From [Muricauda] lutisoli (nom. illeg.) (GTDB taxonomy: Bacteria > Bacteroidota > Bacteroidia > Flavobacteriales > Flavobacteriaceae), in the NCBI RefSeq assembly GCF_017313105.1, contig NZ_JAFLND010000002.1:682001-746000 (forward strand): DNA of 64,000 bases. Reading direction: 5' to 3'. Both the position numbers and the translations under genes were made by a program. Shown one piece after another: positions 34,273-44,517 of the stretch (the stretch's first letter is position 1; each line of letters opens with the position of its first letter). The notes below the pieces were generated by a model that saw only the letters and a list, made by a program, of their open reading frames with translations, did not search any database and was not told where the DNA came from.

Positions 34273-36276
34273 TTATTTGTAGGATCGTGTCTTCAGTTCA
34301 ATATTTTCGTATACCAAATCCTCTTTGTGCAATTTGGCATCTTTTGGCTCGCCTTTGTATTCCCATGCGGCCACATATTTAAAGTTTTCATCATCGCGGA
34401 GCGCCTCGCCTTCTTCGGTCTGGTACTCTTCACGGAAGTGTCCACCACAGGATTCGTTTCTCTCCAAGGCATCTTTGGCGAAAAGCTCTCCCAGTTCCAA
34501 GAAGTCGGCAACACGTCCAGCTTTTTCCAACTCTTGGTTTTTGGAATTGATGCTTCCGGGAACTTTTACATTCTCCCAGAAATCTTTTCTTAGCGCGGAA
34601 ATTTCCTTTATGGCTTCTTTCAGTTCTTTTTCGTTACGGGCCATACCACATTTGTTCCACATGATCTTGCCCAGTTTTTTATGGTAGTAGTCCACGGAGT
34701 GGATTCCTGAACCGCCCGTCAACTTCTCCATTCTTTCACGGACCTGTTGCTCCGCCTCCTCAAACTCCTTGGAGTCTGTTGGAATGGCACCTGTTCTAAT
34801 ATCATCGGATAAGTAATCACCTATAGTGTAAGGCAGTACAAAATATCCATCGGCCAGTCCCTGCATCAAGGCGGAAGCTCCCAAACGGTTGGCGCCGTGG
34901 TCGCTAAAGTTGGCCTCTCCTGCTGCGTAGCAACCAGGAATGGTGGTCTGCAAGTTGTAGTCTACCCAAAGACCGCCCATGGTGTAGTGTACCGCAGGAT
35001 AGATCATCATTGGAGTTTTATATGGATTCTGATCTACGATTTTTTCGTACATCTGGAATAGGTTTCCATACTTGGCCTCCACAACCTCTTCACCCAATTT
35101 GGTGATGGTTGTTTTGTCTGGATTTTTAATTCCAGAGGTCAGGGCTTTTTCCTTTCCGTAACGTTCAATAGCAGATGCGAAATCCAAGAACACGGCTTCA
35201 CCAGTTTTGTTTACTCCAAAGCCGGCATCACAACGTTCCTTGGCAGCTCTGGAAGCCACATCTCGAGGCACCAGGTTACCGAATGCGGGATATCTTCTCT
35301 CCAAATAGTAATCCCTATCTTCTTCGGCCAGTTCCGTTGGCTTCAGTTTGCCTTCGCGAATGGCAATGGCATCTTCTTTTTTCTTAGGTACCCAAATACG
35401 TCCATCATTTCTTAGCGACTCGGACATCAATGTCAATTTGGATTGATGGTCACCTGAAACAGGAATACAGGTTGGGTGGATTTGTGTAAAACATGGATTG
35501 GCAAAGAAAGCGCCTTTACGGTGTGCTCTCCATGCGGCCATTACGTTACTTCCCATGGCATTGGTGGAGAGGAAGAATACATTTCCGTAACCTCCAGTTG
35601 CCAAAACCACTGCATGGGCACTGTGTCTTTCAATTTCACCGTTTACCAGGTTTCTGGCGATGATACCTCTCGCTTTGCCATCCACCAAAACCAAATCCAT
35701 CATTTCATGACGGTTGAAGGCTTGGATCTTACCACGGTTAATTTGACGGTTCATCGCAGCGTAGGCCCCAAGCAACAATTGTTGCCCGGTTTGTCCTTTC
35801 GCATAGAAGGTTCTTGATACGAGTACCCCACCAAAAGAACGGTTGTCCAACATGCCGCCATATTCGCGGGCAAAGGGAACCCCTTGTGCCACACATTGGT
35901 CAATAATGTTGCCCGATACTTCTGCCAATCGGTAAACGTTGGCTTCACGGGAACGGTAATCTCCACCTTTTATGGTATCGTAGAAAAGGCGGTAGTTACT
36001 ATCGCCGTCTCCTTGATAGTTTTTTGCTGCGTTGATACCACCTTGGGCAGCAATGGAGTGGGCCCTACGTGGAGAATCTTGATAACAGAATGTTTTTACA
36101 TTGTAACCCAACTCGGCCAAAGTAGCTGATGCGGCACCACCTGCAAGTCCTGTACCTACGACAATGATGTCGATGTTCCTTTTGTTGGCAGGGTTAACTA
36201 GATTGATGTCGTTTTTATGCTTGGTCCATTTGTCGGCCAACGGCCCAGATGGAATTTTAGAGTCCAATATGCCCAT
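34273..36276 (-). CDS. sdhA: succinate dehydrogenase flavoprotein subunit
   Basis: A 667-residue flavoprotein: FAD-binding [12 protein letters not shown] (about residues 39-50), His73 in [11 protein letters not shown] as probable covalent FAD site, and HTMGGLWVD. Oxidises succinate to fumarate in the TCA cycle. It starts 2 bp after sdhC. The size matches the longer Bacteroidota/B. subtilis-type (fumarate reductase-like) subunits. Confidence 0.96.
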   Translation of the reverse strand: MGILDSKIPSGPLADKWTKHKNDINLVNPANKRNIDIIVVGTGLAGGAASATLAELGYNVKTFCYQDSPRRAHSIAAQGGINAAKNYQGDGDSNYRLFYDTIKGGDYRSREANVYRLAEVSGNIIDQCVAQGVPFAREYGGMLDNRSFGGVLVSRTFYAKGQTGQQLLLGAYAAMNRQINRGKIQAFNRHEMMDLVLVDGKARGIIARNLVNGEIERHSAHAVVLATGGYGNVFFLSTNAMGSNVMAAWRAHRKGAFFANPCFTQIHPTCIPVSGDHQSKLTLMSESLRNDGRIWVPKKKEDAIAIREGKLKPTELAEEDRDYYLERRYPAFGNLVPRDVASRAAKERCDAGFGVNKTGEAVFLDFASAIERYGKEKALTSGIKNPDKTTITKLGEEVVEAKYGNLFQMYEKIVDQNPYKTPMMIYPAVHYTMGGLWVDYNLQTTIPGCYAAGEANFSDHGANRLGASALMQGLADGYFVLPYTIGDYLSDDIRTGAIPTDSKEFEEAEQQVRERMEKLTGGSGIHSVDYYHKKLGKIMWNKCGMARNEKELKEAIKEISALRKDFWENVKVPGSINSKNQELEKAGRVADFLELGELFAKDALERNESCGGHFREEYQTEEGEALRDDENFKYVAAWEYKGEPKDAKLHKEDLVYENIELKTRSYK

Positions 36277-36278
36277 AC

Positions 36279-36944
36279 TTAATGTGTTATTGGGTTAAGG
36301 TGGTGGTATATGGCGATAAATGCAAATGCCAAGGGTACCACTACCGCAAATATTTTAGCAAATTTTTTGAATCCATCGGTGTACTTATTGTTCGCACCCA
36401 TGGATTGTAACGAGGAGGCAAAGCCGTGCCACAAGTGCAGGCTTAGCAACACAAAGGCAACCACGTAAAGAACGGTTCTCCAAATCGGTTCGAATTTCTC
36501 GACCGTTTCGTGATAGTAACGTGTTGGATCCTCTGGATTGGCCTCAACATATTTATAGGCCATTTCATGCACCCAGAAATCGTAGAAGTGCAATGCCAAG
36601 AAAGCAAGGATCACCAAACCGGAGTAAATCATGTTTCTGGAAACCCAAGGTGCGTTCGCGCTGCCTTTGTACTTAACATAGCTTACATCCCTGGCCTTTT
36701 TGTTCTGGATTTCCAAAACAAAGCCCATAACAAAATGTATGATCACACCTGCAATTAAAATAGGCTGCATCAAAAATTGTACGATAGGGTTGTAACCCAT
36801 AAAGTGGGATGCTTCATTAAAAAATTCCGGGGAAAATACCGAGGCCAAATTGATGGTCACGTGAAGAATCAAAAATGTGACCAAAAAAAGACCCGATAGG
36901 GCCATTACATATTTTCGGGCCAACGAAGATTTTATCAAACTCAT
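36279..36944 (-). CDS. sdhC: succinate dehydrogenase cytochrome b subunit
   Basis: A 221-residue membrane anchor with five hydrophobic helices and His residues spaced for two haems ([29 protein letters not shown]). This is the type B, single-anchor form typical of Bacteroidota, reducing menaquinone. First gene of the operon, with a good promoter just upstream. Confidence 0.95.
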   Translation of the reverse strand: MSLIKSSLARKYVMALSGLFLVTFLILHVTINLASVFSPEFFNEASHFMGYNPIVQFLMQPILIAGVIIHFVMGFVLEIQNKKARDVSYVKYKGSANAPWVSRNMIYSGLVILAFLALHFYDFWVHEMAYKYVEANPEDPTRYYHETVEKFEPIWRTVLYVVAFVLLSLHLWHGFASSLQSMGANNKYTDGFKKFAKIFAVVVPLAFAFIAIYHHLNPITH

Positions 36945-36962
36945 TAGAAGTTAGTTTTTACA

Positions 36963-36993
36963 CAAAAATACAGTACGGATGAGTTTTTAACAA
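36963..36993 (-). promoter_or_regulatory. promoter of sdhCAB
   Basis: On the minus strand TTG (36993-36991), a 20-bp spacer and TATTTTTG (36970-36963) fit the Bacteroidota promoter; transcription would start about 12 bp before the sdhC start codon. Confidence 0.7.
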
Positions 36994-37117
36994 GCTTTCA
37001 ACATTGTAAAACCGTTTATTTAGATTCATTTTAAGCTACTGGGATTTAATCCTTCGGGATTTGATTTTGCGAATTTTAACCGATATTACGGTTGATTTTC
37101 AAACCAATGCAAAAAAC

Positions 37118-38008
37118 ATGGATGTCGCCATTCTTTCCGTAAGCCTTAATGTGTATTCCACAGCTAGGATTGCCGAGGAATTTGAAAAGGAAGGCCATTA
37201 CGTGGAGCATATTGACCATACGAAATGCTCTGTACAATTGGGAGGGGAGCAACCAAAAATTTTTTATGGAAGAGAGGATATCACGAATGAGTTCGATGCT
37301 GTTGTCCCAAGAATAGGCACCACGGTGACCAGACATGGAGCGGCTATTGTAAAGCAGTTTGAGATGAACCATGTTTTTAGTACAGCGAAGTCATTGGGGA
37401 TCATTAGGGCAAGAAATAAGGTTTCTACCTTACAGATGATGTCCAAAAAGGGCATTTCCGTTCCAAACACGGTGTTTTCCATCAACCCAAACAATGTTGA
37501 AGATCAGATAGAACTTTTGGGCGGTGCACCTGTAATCATAAAACTACAGGAGGGCACCCAGGGTAAAGGGGTTATTTTGGCCGAAAGCAAAAAGTCGGCA
37601 AAATCCGTGATAGATACGTTGTACAATATGAACACCAGCATTTTGCTACAGGAGTATATCGAAGAGGCCAATGGAGAAGATTTGAGAATAGTAGTGGTGG
37701 GCAACAAAATTGTGGCCGGTATGAAGCGAACCAGTGAACTTGATGATTTTAGGTCCAATGTGCACAGGGGGGCAGAGACCCAAAAAGTACAACTGACCCC
37801 ACGAGAAAAATTCATGGCCATCAACGCAACCAAGCATCTGGGGCTTGGTGTTGCCGGTGTGGATTTGATAAGATCAAAAAGAGGGCCTTTGTTGATCGAG
37901 GTCAATGCCTCTCCCGGTCTTAAGGGCATTGAGGCCGCCACGGGGGTAAATGTCGCCAAATCTATTGTTCAATTTGTGGAAAAGAACGGCAGAAGAAACA
38001 GGAAATAA
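37118..38008 (+). CDS. rimK: RimK family ATP-grasp ligase
   Basis: A 296-residue ATP-grasp protein: N-terminal Rossmann-like part (AILSVSLNVYSTARIAEEF), ATP-grasp with PVIIKLQEGTQGKGVILAES, LLQEYIEEANGEDLRIVVVG and metal-binding LLIEVNASPGLKGIE. RimK adds glutamates to the C-terminus of ribosomal protein S6; some relatives make other glutamyl peptides. ATG 37118 is chosen because the family begins there. Confidence 0.88.
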   Translation: MDVAILSVSLNVYSTARIAEEFEKEGHYVEHIDHTKCSVQLGGEQPKIFYGREDITNEFDAVVPRIGTTVTRHGAAIVKQFEMNHVFSTAKSLGIIRARNKVSTLQMMSKKGISVPNTVFSINPNNVEDQIELLGGAPVIIKLQEGTQGKGVILAESKKSAKSVIDTLYNMNTSILLQEYIEEANGEDLRIVVVGNKIVAGMKRTSELDDFRSNVHRGAETQKVQLTPREKFMAINATKHLGLGVAGVDLIRSKRGPLLIEVNASPGLKGIEAATGVNVAKSIVQFVEKNGRRNRK

Positions 38009-38024
38009 GTTGGTTCGCCCTAGT

Positions 38025-38456
38025 TTACCCGGGCTGTTCCATTATTTTTTTGTTGACCTCGTTCACGCTCCATTTTATAGCGTCTTCCAGATTGCAAAAT
38101 TGACGTATTTTATTTCGGAAGAACATTTTTTCCAACACCAAACTAGCCAATCCACTTTGGTTATAGGCAACTACAGAATAAAATTCCAGTTGATTGTGAT
38201 GTTTATAGAATTTTAACCAATCCGTGGGAGCAACCGGGTAATTATGGATTCGGTTGCTGATATAGGCAAGGGGTTCGTCTTTTCCTAAAACCTCGTTGGC
38301 TACCCCTATAATTTTTTCAGCAACTGACCAATCAAAGATCTCTCCTTCCTTCATTTCGGAAATGACCAATCCATTAAAGAAATAGAACACCCGAAATTCG
38401 TATTCCCTGATTTCCCTGATGGTTTTAAAAAATTGTAAATCTTTGACACGCTGCAT
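38025..38456 (-). CDS. hypothetical SpoIIAA-like cytoplasmic protein
   Basis: A 143-residue soluble protein with mixed alpha/beta pattern and a C-terminal helix motif (KIRQFCNLEDAIKW). The pattern reminds me of the STAS/SpoIIAA-like proteins found in Bacteroidota, but the link is weak. Convergent with rimK, ending 16 bp away; function unknown. Confidence 0.55.
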   Translation of the reverse strand: MQRVKDLQFFKTIREIREYEFRVFYFFNGLVISEMKEGEIFDWSVAEKIIGVANEVLGKDEPLAYISNRIHNYPVAPTDWLKFYKHHNQLEFYSVVAYNQSGLASLVLEKMFFRNKIRQFCNLEDAIKWSVNEVNKKIMEQPG

Positions 38457-38637
38457 AGTTTCTCTAGTGGTTTTAATGAATAGTATCCATTAAAAATAGA
38501 TTTAGGCAATGGGTCCTTTTGAGTATAATCAATCAATGGTGTTTACGAATTGGTACAATGGCCTTTTCAATTGACGACCATTTTTTCATTATAAAAGACA
38601 AAAGAATTATTCTTACAGAAGCTGTTTTATTACCGTA

Positions 38638-39027
38638 TTATTTCTCCATGCTTTTTAGTTGAATTCCCAATGCTCTTGTGGATAACTGGACTTCCAAAAG
38701 GGAGAGGATCAAAGAAATCATTAAGAAAACCAAACTGATTCCAAAGATAGCATTGGCCCAAACACGCATTTCCACATAGATCAAAAACATGGTAACTGCA
38801 GCCAATAAAAAACTTACGATGGCAGAGGCCTGCATATTTTTAATAATGCCCAGGCGCTTGCGTAATTGGTTGATCTGTTGTTTTAGAGGCTGGGCAGAAG
38901 TTTCCTCGAACTGCTTGTGAAGTTGGCGGATCAGTGCCGCAATGGCCAGATACCTTGCATTGTATGCTAACATTGTTAAGGAAATAGCAGGAAAAAGAAG
39001 CGCGGGAATACTTAAGTTGAGTTGCAT
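38638..39027 (-). CDS. DUF2721 membrane protein
   Basis: A 129-residue protein with three predicted membrane helices (about residues 5-28, 66-85 and 89-112) and a charged helix between (LHKQFEETSAQPLKQQINQL). It fits DUF2721, whose N-terminal LFPAISLTMLAYNARY is typical. Function unknown. Divergent from pepP. Confidence 0.8.
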   Translation of the reverse strand: MQLNLSIPALLFPAISLTMLAYNARYLAIAALIRQLHKQFEETSAQPLKQQINQLRKRLGIIKNMQASAIVSFLLAAVTMFLIYVEMRVWANAIFGISLVFLMISLILSLLEVQLSTRALGIQLKSMEK

Positions 39028-39055
39028 TTTTTCAATTTGATAAGGAAGGTAAGAA

Positions 39056-39087
39056 TTTGTCTTCGGTAACGCAATTACCTAAATTTG
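39056..39087 (+). promoter_or_regulatory. promoter of pepP
   Basis: TTTG (39056-39059), 20-bp spacer, TAAATTTG (39080-39087). Start of transcription near 39094, close to the ATG at 39107. Confidence 0.75.
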
Positions 39088-39106
39088 GGCAAATCAAATT
39101 ATACAT

Positions 39107-40399
39107 ATGAAATACGCTCAAATAAACAGTAACCTTTTTATAAAGAACCGTAAGAAATTCACGGCTCAAATGAGGCCTAAGAGTATAGCAGTTTTTAACT
39201 CGAACGATATTTATCCCATTGGTGCGGATAGTACCCTGCCTTTTGAACAAGATCGTGATATTTTTTATTTGAGCGGAGCAGACCAAGAGGAAACTATTTT
39301 ATTGCTGTTCCCCGATGCGATCGACCCCAAGCATAGGGAAATCCTTTTTGTGAGGGAAACAAACGATCACATTGCCGTTTGGGAAGGGGCGAAGCTTACC
39401 AAAGAGAAGGCAACAGAAGTTTCCGGCATAGAAACCGTTTATTGGCTCACTGATTTTGATAAGATCTTTTTTGATTTAATGACCGAGGCGGATACCATTT
39501 ACTTTAATACCAACGAGCATTACCGACAAGCTGTGGAAACCCAAACACGGGAAGCAAGGTTCATAGAAAAATGTAAAAAAGAATATCCAGCACATCAATG
39601 GGCCAAGAGCAATCCTATTTTACAAAATATTCGAGGGGTCAAGGAGCCCGAGGAGATTGAATTGATGCAAACCGCTTGCGATATCACCGAAAAAGGATTT
39701 AGAAGAATATTGGAGTTTGTAAAACCTGGTGTTTGGGAACATGAAATTGAAGCTGAATTTTTGCACGAATTTATCCGAAACCGATCCAAAGGATTTGCAT
39801 ATAGCCCAATTATTGCTTCGGGCAACAATGCCAACGTGCTACATTATCTGGAAAACAACCAACAAGTACAGGATGGTGATATGATATTGTTGGACCTTGC
39901 GGCTGAGTATGCCAACTATTCCAGTGATATGACGCGTACTATACCGGCAAACGGTAAATTTACCGATAGACAAAAAGAAGTTTACAAGGCCGTACTCCGT
40001 GTAAAGGATGAAGCAACCAAAATGTTGGTGCCTGGAACCATTTGGGCAGAATACCACAAGGAAGTAGGTAAACTGATGACTTCCGAGCTGATTGGTTTGG
40101 GCTTGTTGGACAAGGCCGATGTACAAAACGAAAATCCAGATTGGCCGGCCTACAAAAAATACTTTATGCACGGGACCAGCCATCACATTGGATTGAATAC
40201 CCATGATTACGGTGAATTGAAAAAACCGATGAAAGCCAATATGGTATTTACAGTGGAACCCGGGATTTATATTCCGGCCGAAGGAATGGGAATCCGTTTG
40301 GAGGATGATGTCGTGATCCAAGAAAAAGGAGAGCCATTTAATTTGATGCGCAATATCCCAATAGAAATTGAAGAGATAGAGGAGTTGATGAATACATAG
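39107..40399 (+). CDS. pepP: Xaa-Pro aminopeptidase (aminopeptidase P)
   Basis: A 430-residue M24 metallopeptidase: N-terminal creatinase-like domain (about 1-165) and a pita-bread domain with the metal ligands in ILLDLAAEYANYSSDMTRT (two Asp), HGTSHHIG (His), FTVEPGIYI (Glu) and IRLEDDV (Glu). It removes an N-terminal residue before proline. A 58-codon gene follows 5 bp later. Confidence 0.95.
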   Translation: MKYAQINSNLFIKNRKKFTAQMRPKSIAVFNSNDIYPIGADSTLPFEQDRDIFYLSGADQEETILLLFPDAIDPKHREILFVRETNDHIAVWEGAKLTKEKATEVSGIETVYWLTDFDKIFFDLMTEADTIYFNTNEHYRQAVETQTREARFIEKCKKEYPAHQWAKSNPILQNIRGVKEPEEIELMQTACDITEKGFRRILEFVKPGVWEHEIEAEFLHEFIRNRSKGFAYSPIIASGNNANVLHYLENNQQVQDGDMILLDLAAEYANYSSDMTRTIPANGKFTDRQKEVYKAVLRVKDEATKMLVPGTIWAEYHKEVGKLMTSELIGLGLLDKADVQNENPDWPAYKKYFMHGTSHHIGLNTHDYGELKKPMKANMVFTVEPGIYIPAEGMGIRLEDDVVIQEKGEPFNLMRNIPIEIEEIEELMNT

Positions 40400-40404
40400 G
40401 CCCT

Positions 40405-40581
40405 ATGAAGTTTTTATTTTTCTTAGTGCAACAAACCAACATTGAAAAAAAGATAGAGGAAGCTCCCGACAGCGCCTACGAAATTGGTGTGGTCATTGGT
40501 AGTTACCTCCCTTTCGTGGTTTTGGCGGCCATAGCATATGGTATCTACTACTACAACAAAAAGAAGCGGGGCTCGGAGTAA
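40405..40581 (+). CDS. 58-residue single-helix membrane protein
   Basis: ATG at 40405, five bases after pepP, opens 58 codons to TAA at 40579-40581. The product has an N-terminal hydrophobic stretch (MKFLFFLVQQ), an acidic segment (KKIEEAPDS), a strong membrane helix (about residues 27-50, with SYLPFVVLAAIAYGIYYY) and a basic end NKKKRGSE. The pattern and close packing support a real gene cotranscribed with pepP. No family recognised. Confidence 0.6.
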   Translation: MKFLFFLVQQTNIEKKIEEAPDSAYEIGVVIGSYLPFVVLAAIAYGIYYYNKKKRGSE

Positions 40582-40672
40582 TCAGATTACATGTGCCGGG
40601 TCGATTTTTGTAAAATCAACGTCTTCTTAATAAGGTAGATGCATGTCATCTAATCGTATTTGCTACAACTCT

Positions 40673-40704
40673 TTTGCGGTGACTAGGAAAATATCCTAAC
40701 TTTA
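40673..40704 (+). promoter_or_regulatory. promoter of the esterase gene
   Basis: TTTG (40673-40676), 20-bp spacer, TAACTTTA (40697-40704), one base off the TAnnTTTG consensus. Start near 40711, about 28 bp before the ATG. Confidence 0.5.
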
Positions 40705-40738
40705 AGTTTTTCCAACCAATACATTTACATATAAGATA

Positions 40739-41974
40739 ATGACCAAAACAACCTGCATTTTTTCACTGATTTTTATGTCCGTTTTTACCATGGCCGCCAA
40801 CATAGAGGGCAAAACCATTCAAGAAAATTTTAAAGTAACACTGGTTTCACCCGAAAATGGTGCATATAACGTTTCTCCTGAAATCCCCGAAGATGGTATG
40901 GTTTCATCCGGAACGGAGCTGACCGTTCAGGCCAGTCCTTCCGAAGGATTTAGTTTAGACGCCATTTATTACACCTATAAAGGAGGAATGTGGGGAACCA
41001 CAAGTGTAGAGAACTTTACTGGCTCCATGAAAATTACCGTGGATAGGGATATGTCCATTGGAGCCACTTTTGTGGAGGATGACTTGGTGAACAATCTGAA
41101 TGTAACCCATGATGTGGTATATGCAAAACCAGGAGTAAAACCTTTAAAGTATGACGTGTATTCCCCAAAAGGAGCAGAAAATCTGCCTTTCGCCATTATA
41201 GTGCACGGCGGGGGATGGTCATCCAATAATGAGGATATTATGAGGGGCTTGGCTCGCGAACTTGCCAAAGGTAATCGCTACGTGGTGGTGAGTATAGATT
41301 ACAGATGGGTGAACCAATTGGATGGTGATGAAGAACCCAATTCCATGCATGAACTTATTGAAGATGTTTTTGGAGCCATTGCCCACATTCAAGAACATGC
41401 TGCCGAATACGGGGGAGACCCAACCAAAATTGCTATAACCGGAGATAGTGCAGGAGGTCATTTATCTGCATCTGCTGCAATATTGAGCCCTATGATCGGT
41501 GACGGTGGTTTTGGGAAGGCTAACGATGCTTATGAATTTTTGCCATCCTATATGCCACATGGAAAAACTGTCGAGGCCGTGAATAAAGAAATAACAGAGG
41601 CTATAAAAGTCGTAGCACCGAGTTACGGACCATTCAGCGCTGAGAATTTTAAACAATTTATGCCTGAACAAGCGGGAAAAGAATATTTTGATGCGGTATC
41701 TCCAGCGGCACATGTGCCCAATGTGGCGGATCGTGCCATACCTCACTTCATAGTAAGGGGAACCCAAGATCCACTGATCAGTAATGAAGTCGTTCAACCT
41801 TACGTGGAAGACTTAAAGAAGAACGGTCAAACTGTGGAATATATTCAAGTTGAAGGAGCAGGGCACGCGTTTTTTGATTGGAAACCCGATGCTCAAACAA
41901 GAGCGACCTTTGCTAAATTTGGAGTTCCCTATGCTGCAGAAATGAAATCCTTTTTTGATTCAGTTCTTTACTAA
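40739..41974 (+). CDS. secreted alpha/beta hydrolase (esterase) with InlB-B-like domain
   Basis: A 411-residue exported protein: signal peptide (about 1-21), a small beta domain at about 31-115 of the InlB B-repeat type (GTELTVQASPSEGFSLD ... MSIGATF), and a hormone-sensitive-lipase-like hydrolase with oxyanion HGGGW, nucleophile Ser237 in GDSAGG, acid in RGTQDPL and His in GAGHAFF. It probably de-esterifies an external substrate such as an acylated polysaccharide. No type IX sorting domain is present. Confidence 0.85.
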   Translation: MTKTTCIFSLIFMSVFTMAANIEGKTIQENFKVTLVSPENGAYNVSPEIPEDGMVSSGTELTVQASPSEGFSLDAIYYTYKGGMWGTTSVENFTGSMKITVDRDMSIGATFVEDDLVNNLNVTHDVVYAKPGVKPLKYDVYSPKGAENLPFAIIVHGGGWSSNNEDIMRGLARELAKGNRYVVVSIDYRWVNQLDGDEEPNSMHELIEDVFGAIAHIQEHAAEYGGDPTKIAITGDSAGGHLSASAAILSPMIGDGGFGKANDAYEFLPSYMPHGKTVEAVNKEITEAIKVVAPSYGPFSAENFKQFMPEQAGKEYFDAVSPAAHVPNVADRAIPHFIVRGTQDPLISNEVVQPYVEDLKKNGQTVEYIQVEGAGHAFFDWKPDAQTRATFAKFGVPYAAEMKSFFDSVLY

Positions 41975-41979
41975 CCAAA

Positions 41980-42600
41980 ATGAGCAAGATGGACAGAAAA
42001 ACACACTGGGAAACCGTTTATAACACCAAAAAACCGGATGAGGTAAGTTGGACCCAGGAGGTTCCGCAGACTTCTCTGGATTTTATCCATTCGTGTAAGC
42101 TGGACAAAGCAGCAAGAATCATTGATGTTGGTGGTGGCGACAGCAAATTGGTGGATTATTTGCTCAGTGAAGGCTTTGAAAATATTACCGTTCTCGATAT
42201 TTCGGGCAAAGCCTTGGAGCGTGCCAAAGCAAGGCTTGGCGATAAAGCCCATAACGTTAAATGGGTGGAAAGTGATATCCTCAATTTTAAACCACAAGAA
42301 ACCTATGATCTATGGCACGATCGGGCAGCATTTCACTTTTTAACGGAACCCGAACAAATTAAAACCTACGTAGAGCTGACCAAAAAAGCGGTAGCTAGGC
42401 ATATGATTTTGGGCACATTTTCTAAAAACGGCCCCAAAAAATGTAGTGGGCTGGACATTAAGCAGTATGATAAAGAGCAAATGGAGGCAACATTCTTTAA
42501 TGGCTTTCATCAAACCCAATGTAAGACTGAAGACCATACGACCCCATTCGAAACAACACAGAATTTTATCTTCTGCAGTTTTAAAAGAAAACAGGATTAA
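41980..42600 (+). CDS. class I SAM-dependent methyltransferase
   Basis: A 206-residue methyltransferase with motif I IIDVGGGDSKLVDYLL and LDISGKALERAK; the start HWETVYNTKKPDEVSW is typical of a bacterial group annotated only as class I methyltransferase. Substrate unknown. Six bases after the esterase gene; its end overlaps brnQ by 4 bp (convergent). Confidence 0.88.
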   Translation: MSKMDRKTHWETVYNTKKPDEVSWTQEVPQTSLDFIHSCKLDKAARIIDVGGGDSKLVDYLLSEGFENITVLDISGKALERAKARLGDKAHNVKWVESDILNFKPQETYDLWHDRAAFHFLTEPEQIKTYVELTKKAVARHMILGTFSKNGPKKCSGLDIKQYDKEQMEATFFNGFHQTQCKTEDHTTPFETTQNFIFCSFKRKQD

Positions 42601-43901
42601 CTTGGAGTTGGTTGCTTACCGTAAATAAGATTCAAAACCACAAATGCGATTAGTGCGGGGAGTACCCAACCGAGTTGGTGTTCGCTAAATGGAATCCAAT
42701 CAACATAAGGGGAAATTAATTCTCCAAAACCAATGCTTGCCAAAAAATCAGGAACGCTGAACAAGATGGTTGTCCAAACCACTTGTTTAAACACCTTTGG
42801 CGAACTCCACTTTTTCGGAACAACATTCAATAAAATCAAAACAATCGTTATCGGATAAATAAACATTAGTGACGGAACAGCTACGGTAATAATATAGCCT
42901 ACATCAAACTGACCTACCAGGACCCCTAACAAACAACCTAAAAAAGCAGTAATGCGATAAGCCAATAGGGAATCTTTGAATCGTCCTTTAATAAAATCTG
43001 AAGTGCCGGTTACTATGCCAACAGCAGTAGTGAAACAGGCTAAACTTACCAAAACACTGAGTAACAGATTGGCTGTTTGTCCTAAGGTTTTTGCGCTGAC
43101 TCCCCGTAAAAGAGCTGTCCTGGAAATGTCGGTATCAAAGGAATCCCCGAACAAGGCCCCTGTAAGTATTAAGCCTCCATACACCAAAAACAAGCCTATT
43201 CCCGCCCAAAGTCCCGCGCTGCCAATGAGTCTCTTTTTTTCTTCAAAAGAAGCAGCTTTTTCTTTTAAGTTGATGGAAATGATAATTACGGCTCCTACTA
43301 CAACGGCGCCAATGGCATCAAAAGTTTGATACCCTTCCAAAATGCCCGAACTAAAAGGTTGGTTCATTTGAGAAGGGATAAAATCAAAATCCAAAGTAAA
43401 AACAGCGGTGGATATCATTATCAAAAGAATGATAAGGATACCTGGGGTCAAAAGCTTGCCCAATGCGTCCAGAACCTTAGTGCGGTTGATGGCAAAAACA
43501 AACACTAACATAAAATAAACAAGACTGGTAAGCAATGATGAGGAACCCCAAAATGGCTGGATGGCCATTTCGTGCGTTACAGATGCCGTACGTGGTGATG
43601 GCAGTGCAATCGCAATGGCATAGATCAAATAACAGTAGATTACACTAAAAGTGGGCGATACTTTTTTGGCAAAATCAAAAAGGGTTCCCTGTATTTTTGA
43701 ATGGGCTATTATACCTAAAATAGGAATAAGTACTCCCGAAACACAAAACCCCAAGGTGACCAACCACCATAAATCTCCGGATTTAAAACCCAATAGTGGC
43801 GGAAGAACTAAGTTTCCAGCGCCAAAAAAAAGGGAAAAAAGAGCAAAGGCGGTAACTGTTAACGATTTTTTACTAATGCGTTGTTGATAATTTGTTTTCA
43901 A
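42597..43901 (-). CDS. brnQ: branched-chain amino acid carrier BrnQ
   Basis: A 434-residue membrane protein with about 12 helices and the family start SLTVTAFALFSLFFGAGNLVLPP. It imports Leu, Ile and Val with a cation. Its length is usual. It stands alone on the minus strand. The 241-bp gap upstream (43902-44142) is AT-rich with no gene or clear promoter. Confidence 0.93.
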   Translation of the reverse strand: MKTNYQQRISKKSLTVTAFALFSLFFGAGNLVLPPLLGFKSGDLWWLVTLGFCVSGVLIPILGIIAHSKIQGTLFDFAKKVSPTFSVIYCYLIYAIAIALPSPRTASVTHEMAIQPFWGSSSLLTSLVYFMLVFVFAINRTKVLDALGKLLTPGILIILLIMISTAVFTLDFDFIPSQMNQPFSSGILEGYQTFDAIGAVVVGAVIIISINLKEKAASFEEKKRLIGSAGLWAGIGLFLVYGGLILTGALFGDSFDTDISRTALLRGVSAKTLGQTANLLLSVLVSLACFTTAVGIVTGTSDFIKGRFKDSLLAYRITAFLGCLLGVLVGQFDVGYIITVAVPSLMFIYPITIVLILLNVVPKKWSSPKVFKQVVWTTILFSVPDFLASIGFGELISPYVDWIPFSEHQLGWVLPALIAFVVLNLIYGKQPTPS

Positions 43902-44142
43902 TGTACTATATTACGAAAGCGTTTTTGAGCGAAAAAAGATAGCTTTTTGTCGATTTTCTTGTATTTCATCGAAAAAAATACTTTATGAAAGCAAGTATGA
44001 AATAAAAAGTTATCAACATCCGTTTCTATTAAAAATGAACTTATAAAATCAATTTGTATAACAAAAAACTACGAACCAATTTAAGTATTTTTCGAAGCCC
44101 CATTTCGTAAATCTTCGCTTTTCTCCAAACACACAACTGCTT

Positions 44143-44397
44143 ATGAAATCAACTACTACGCAACACGGCAACAAATTTTCTTCTTTCTTTTGCAATTTGT
44201 TCGGGCACCACTATGTGGTTTCAAAGAAAGTGACCCAGCACATTAAAGAGTACAAATGCATTCATTGCCAGAAAGAAGTCACAACGGATGTTAGTGGCAA
44301 GCTTTCCGCCTTGACTCCTCAAATGCAAGAAATAAACAGTACATTGGAAGACATGTACAGAAAAAGAAAAAGCAGGGTAGTGCACCAAGTGGCATAG
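44143..44397 (+). CDS. small zinc-ribbon-like protein
   Basis: An 84-residue protein with possible metal ligands Cys17, His22/His23, Cys39 and Cys42 (FCNLFGHHY ... CIHC) in the arrangement of small proteins annotated DUF1660/prophage protein, then a basic helical tail (MYRKRKSRVV). Zinc binding is likely; role unknown. No phage genes are nearby, so a phage origin is not supported. Confidence 0.6.
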   Translation: MKSTTTQHGNKFSSFFCNLFGHHYVVSKKVTQHIKEYKCIHCQKEVTTDVSGKLSALTPQMQEINSTLEDMYRKRKSRVVHQVA

Positions 44398-44517
44398 CCC
44401 TTTTTTATTTTAGGAAAGGCCCAAATCTTATCCCGGAAACTTAAGTAATTGCCTGCTGCTAATGGTTGCGTGCCCCAATGCCATGATGTAGGGATGCCCT
44501 TGATTTTCGGGATTTTT

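Noticed and set aside
44143..44397. Prophage remnant
   Set aside because: The small zinc-ribbon-like gene resembles proteins labelled prophage, but no integrase, structural gene or attachment site is nearby.
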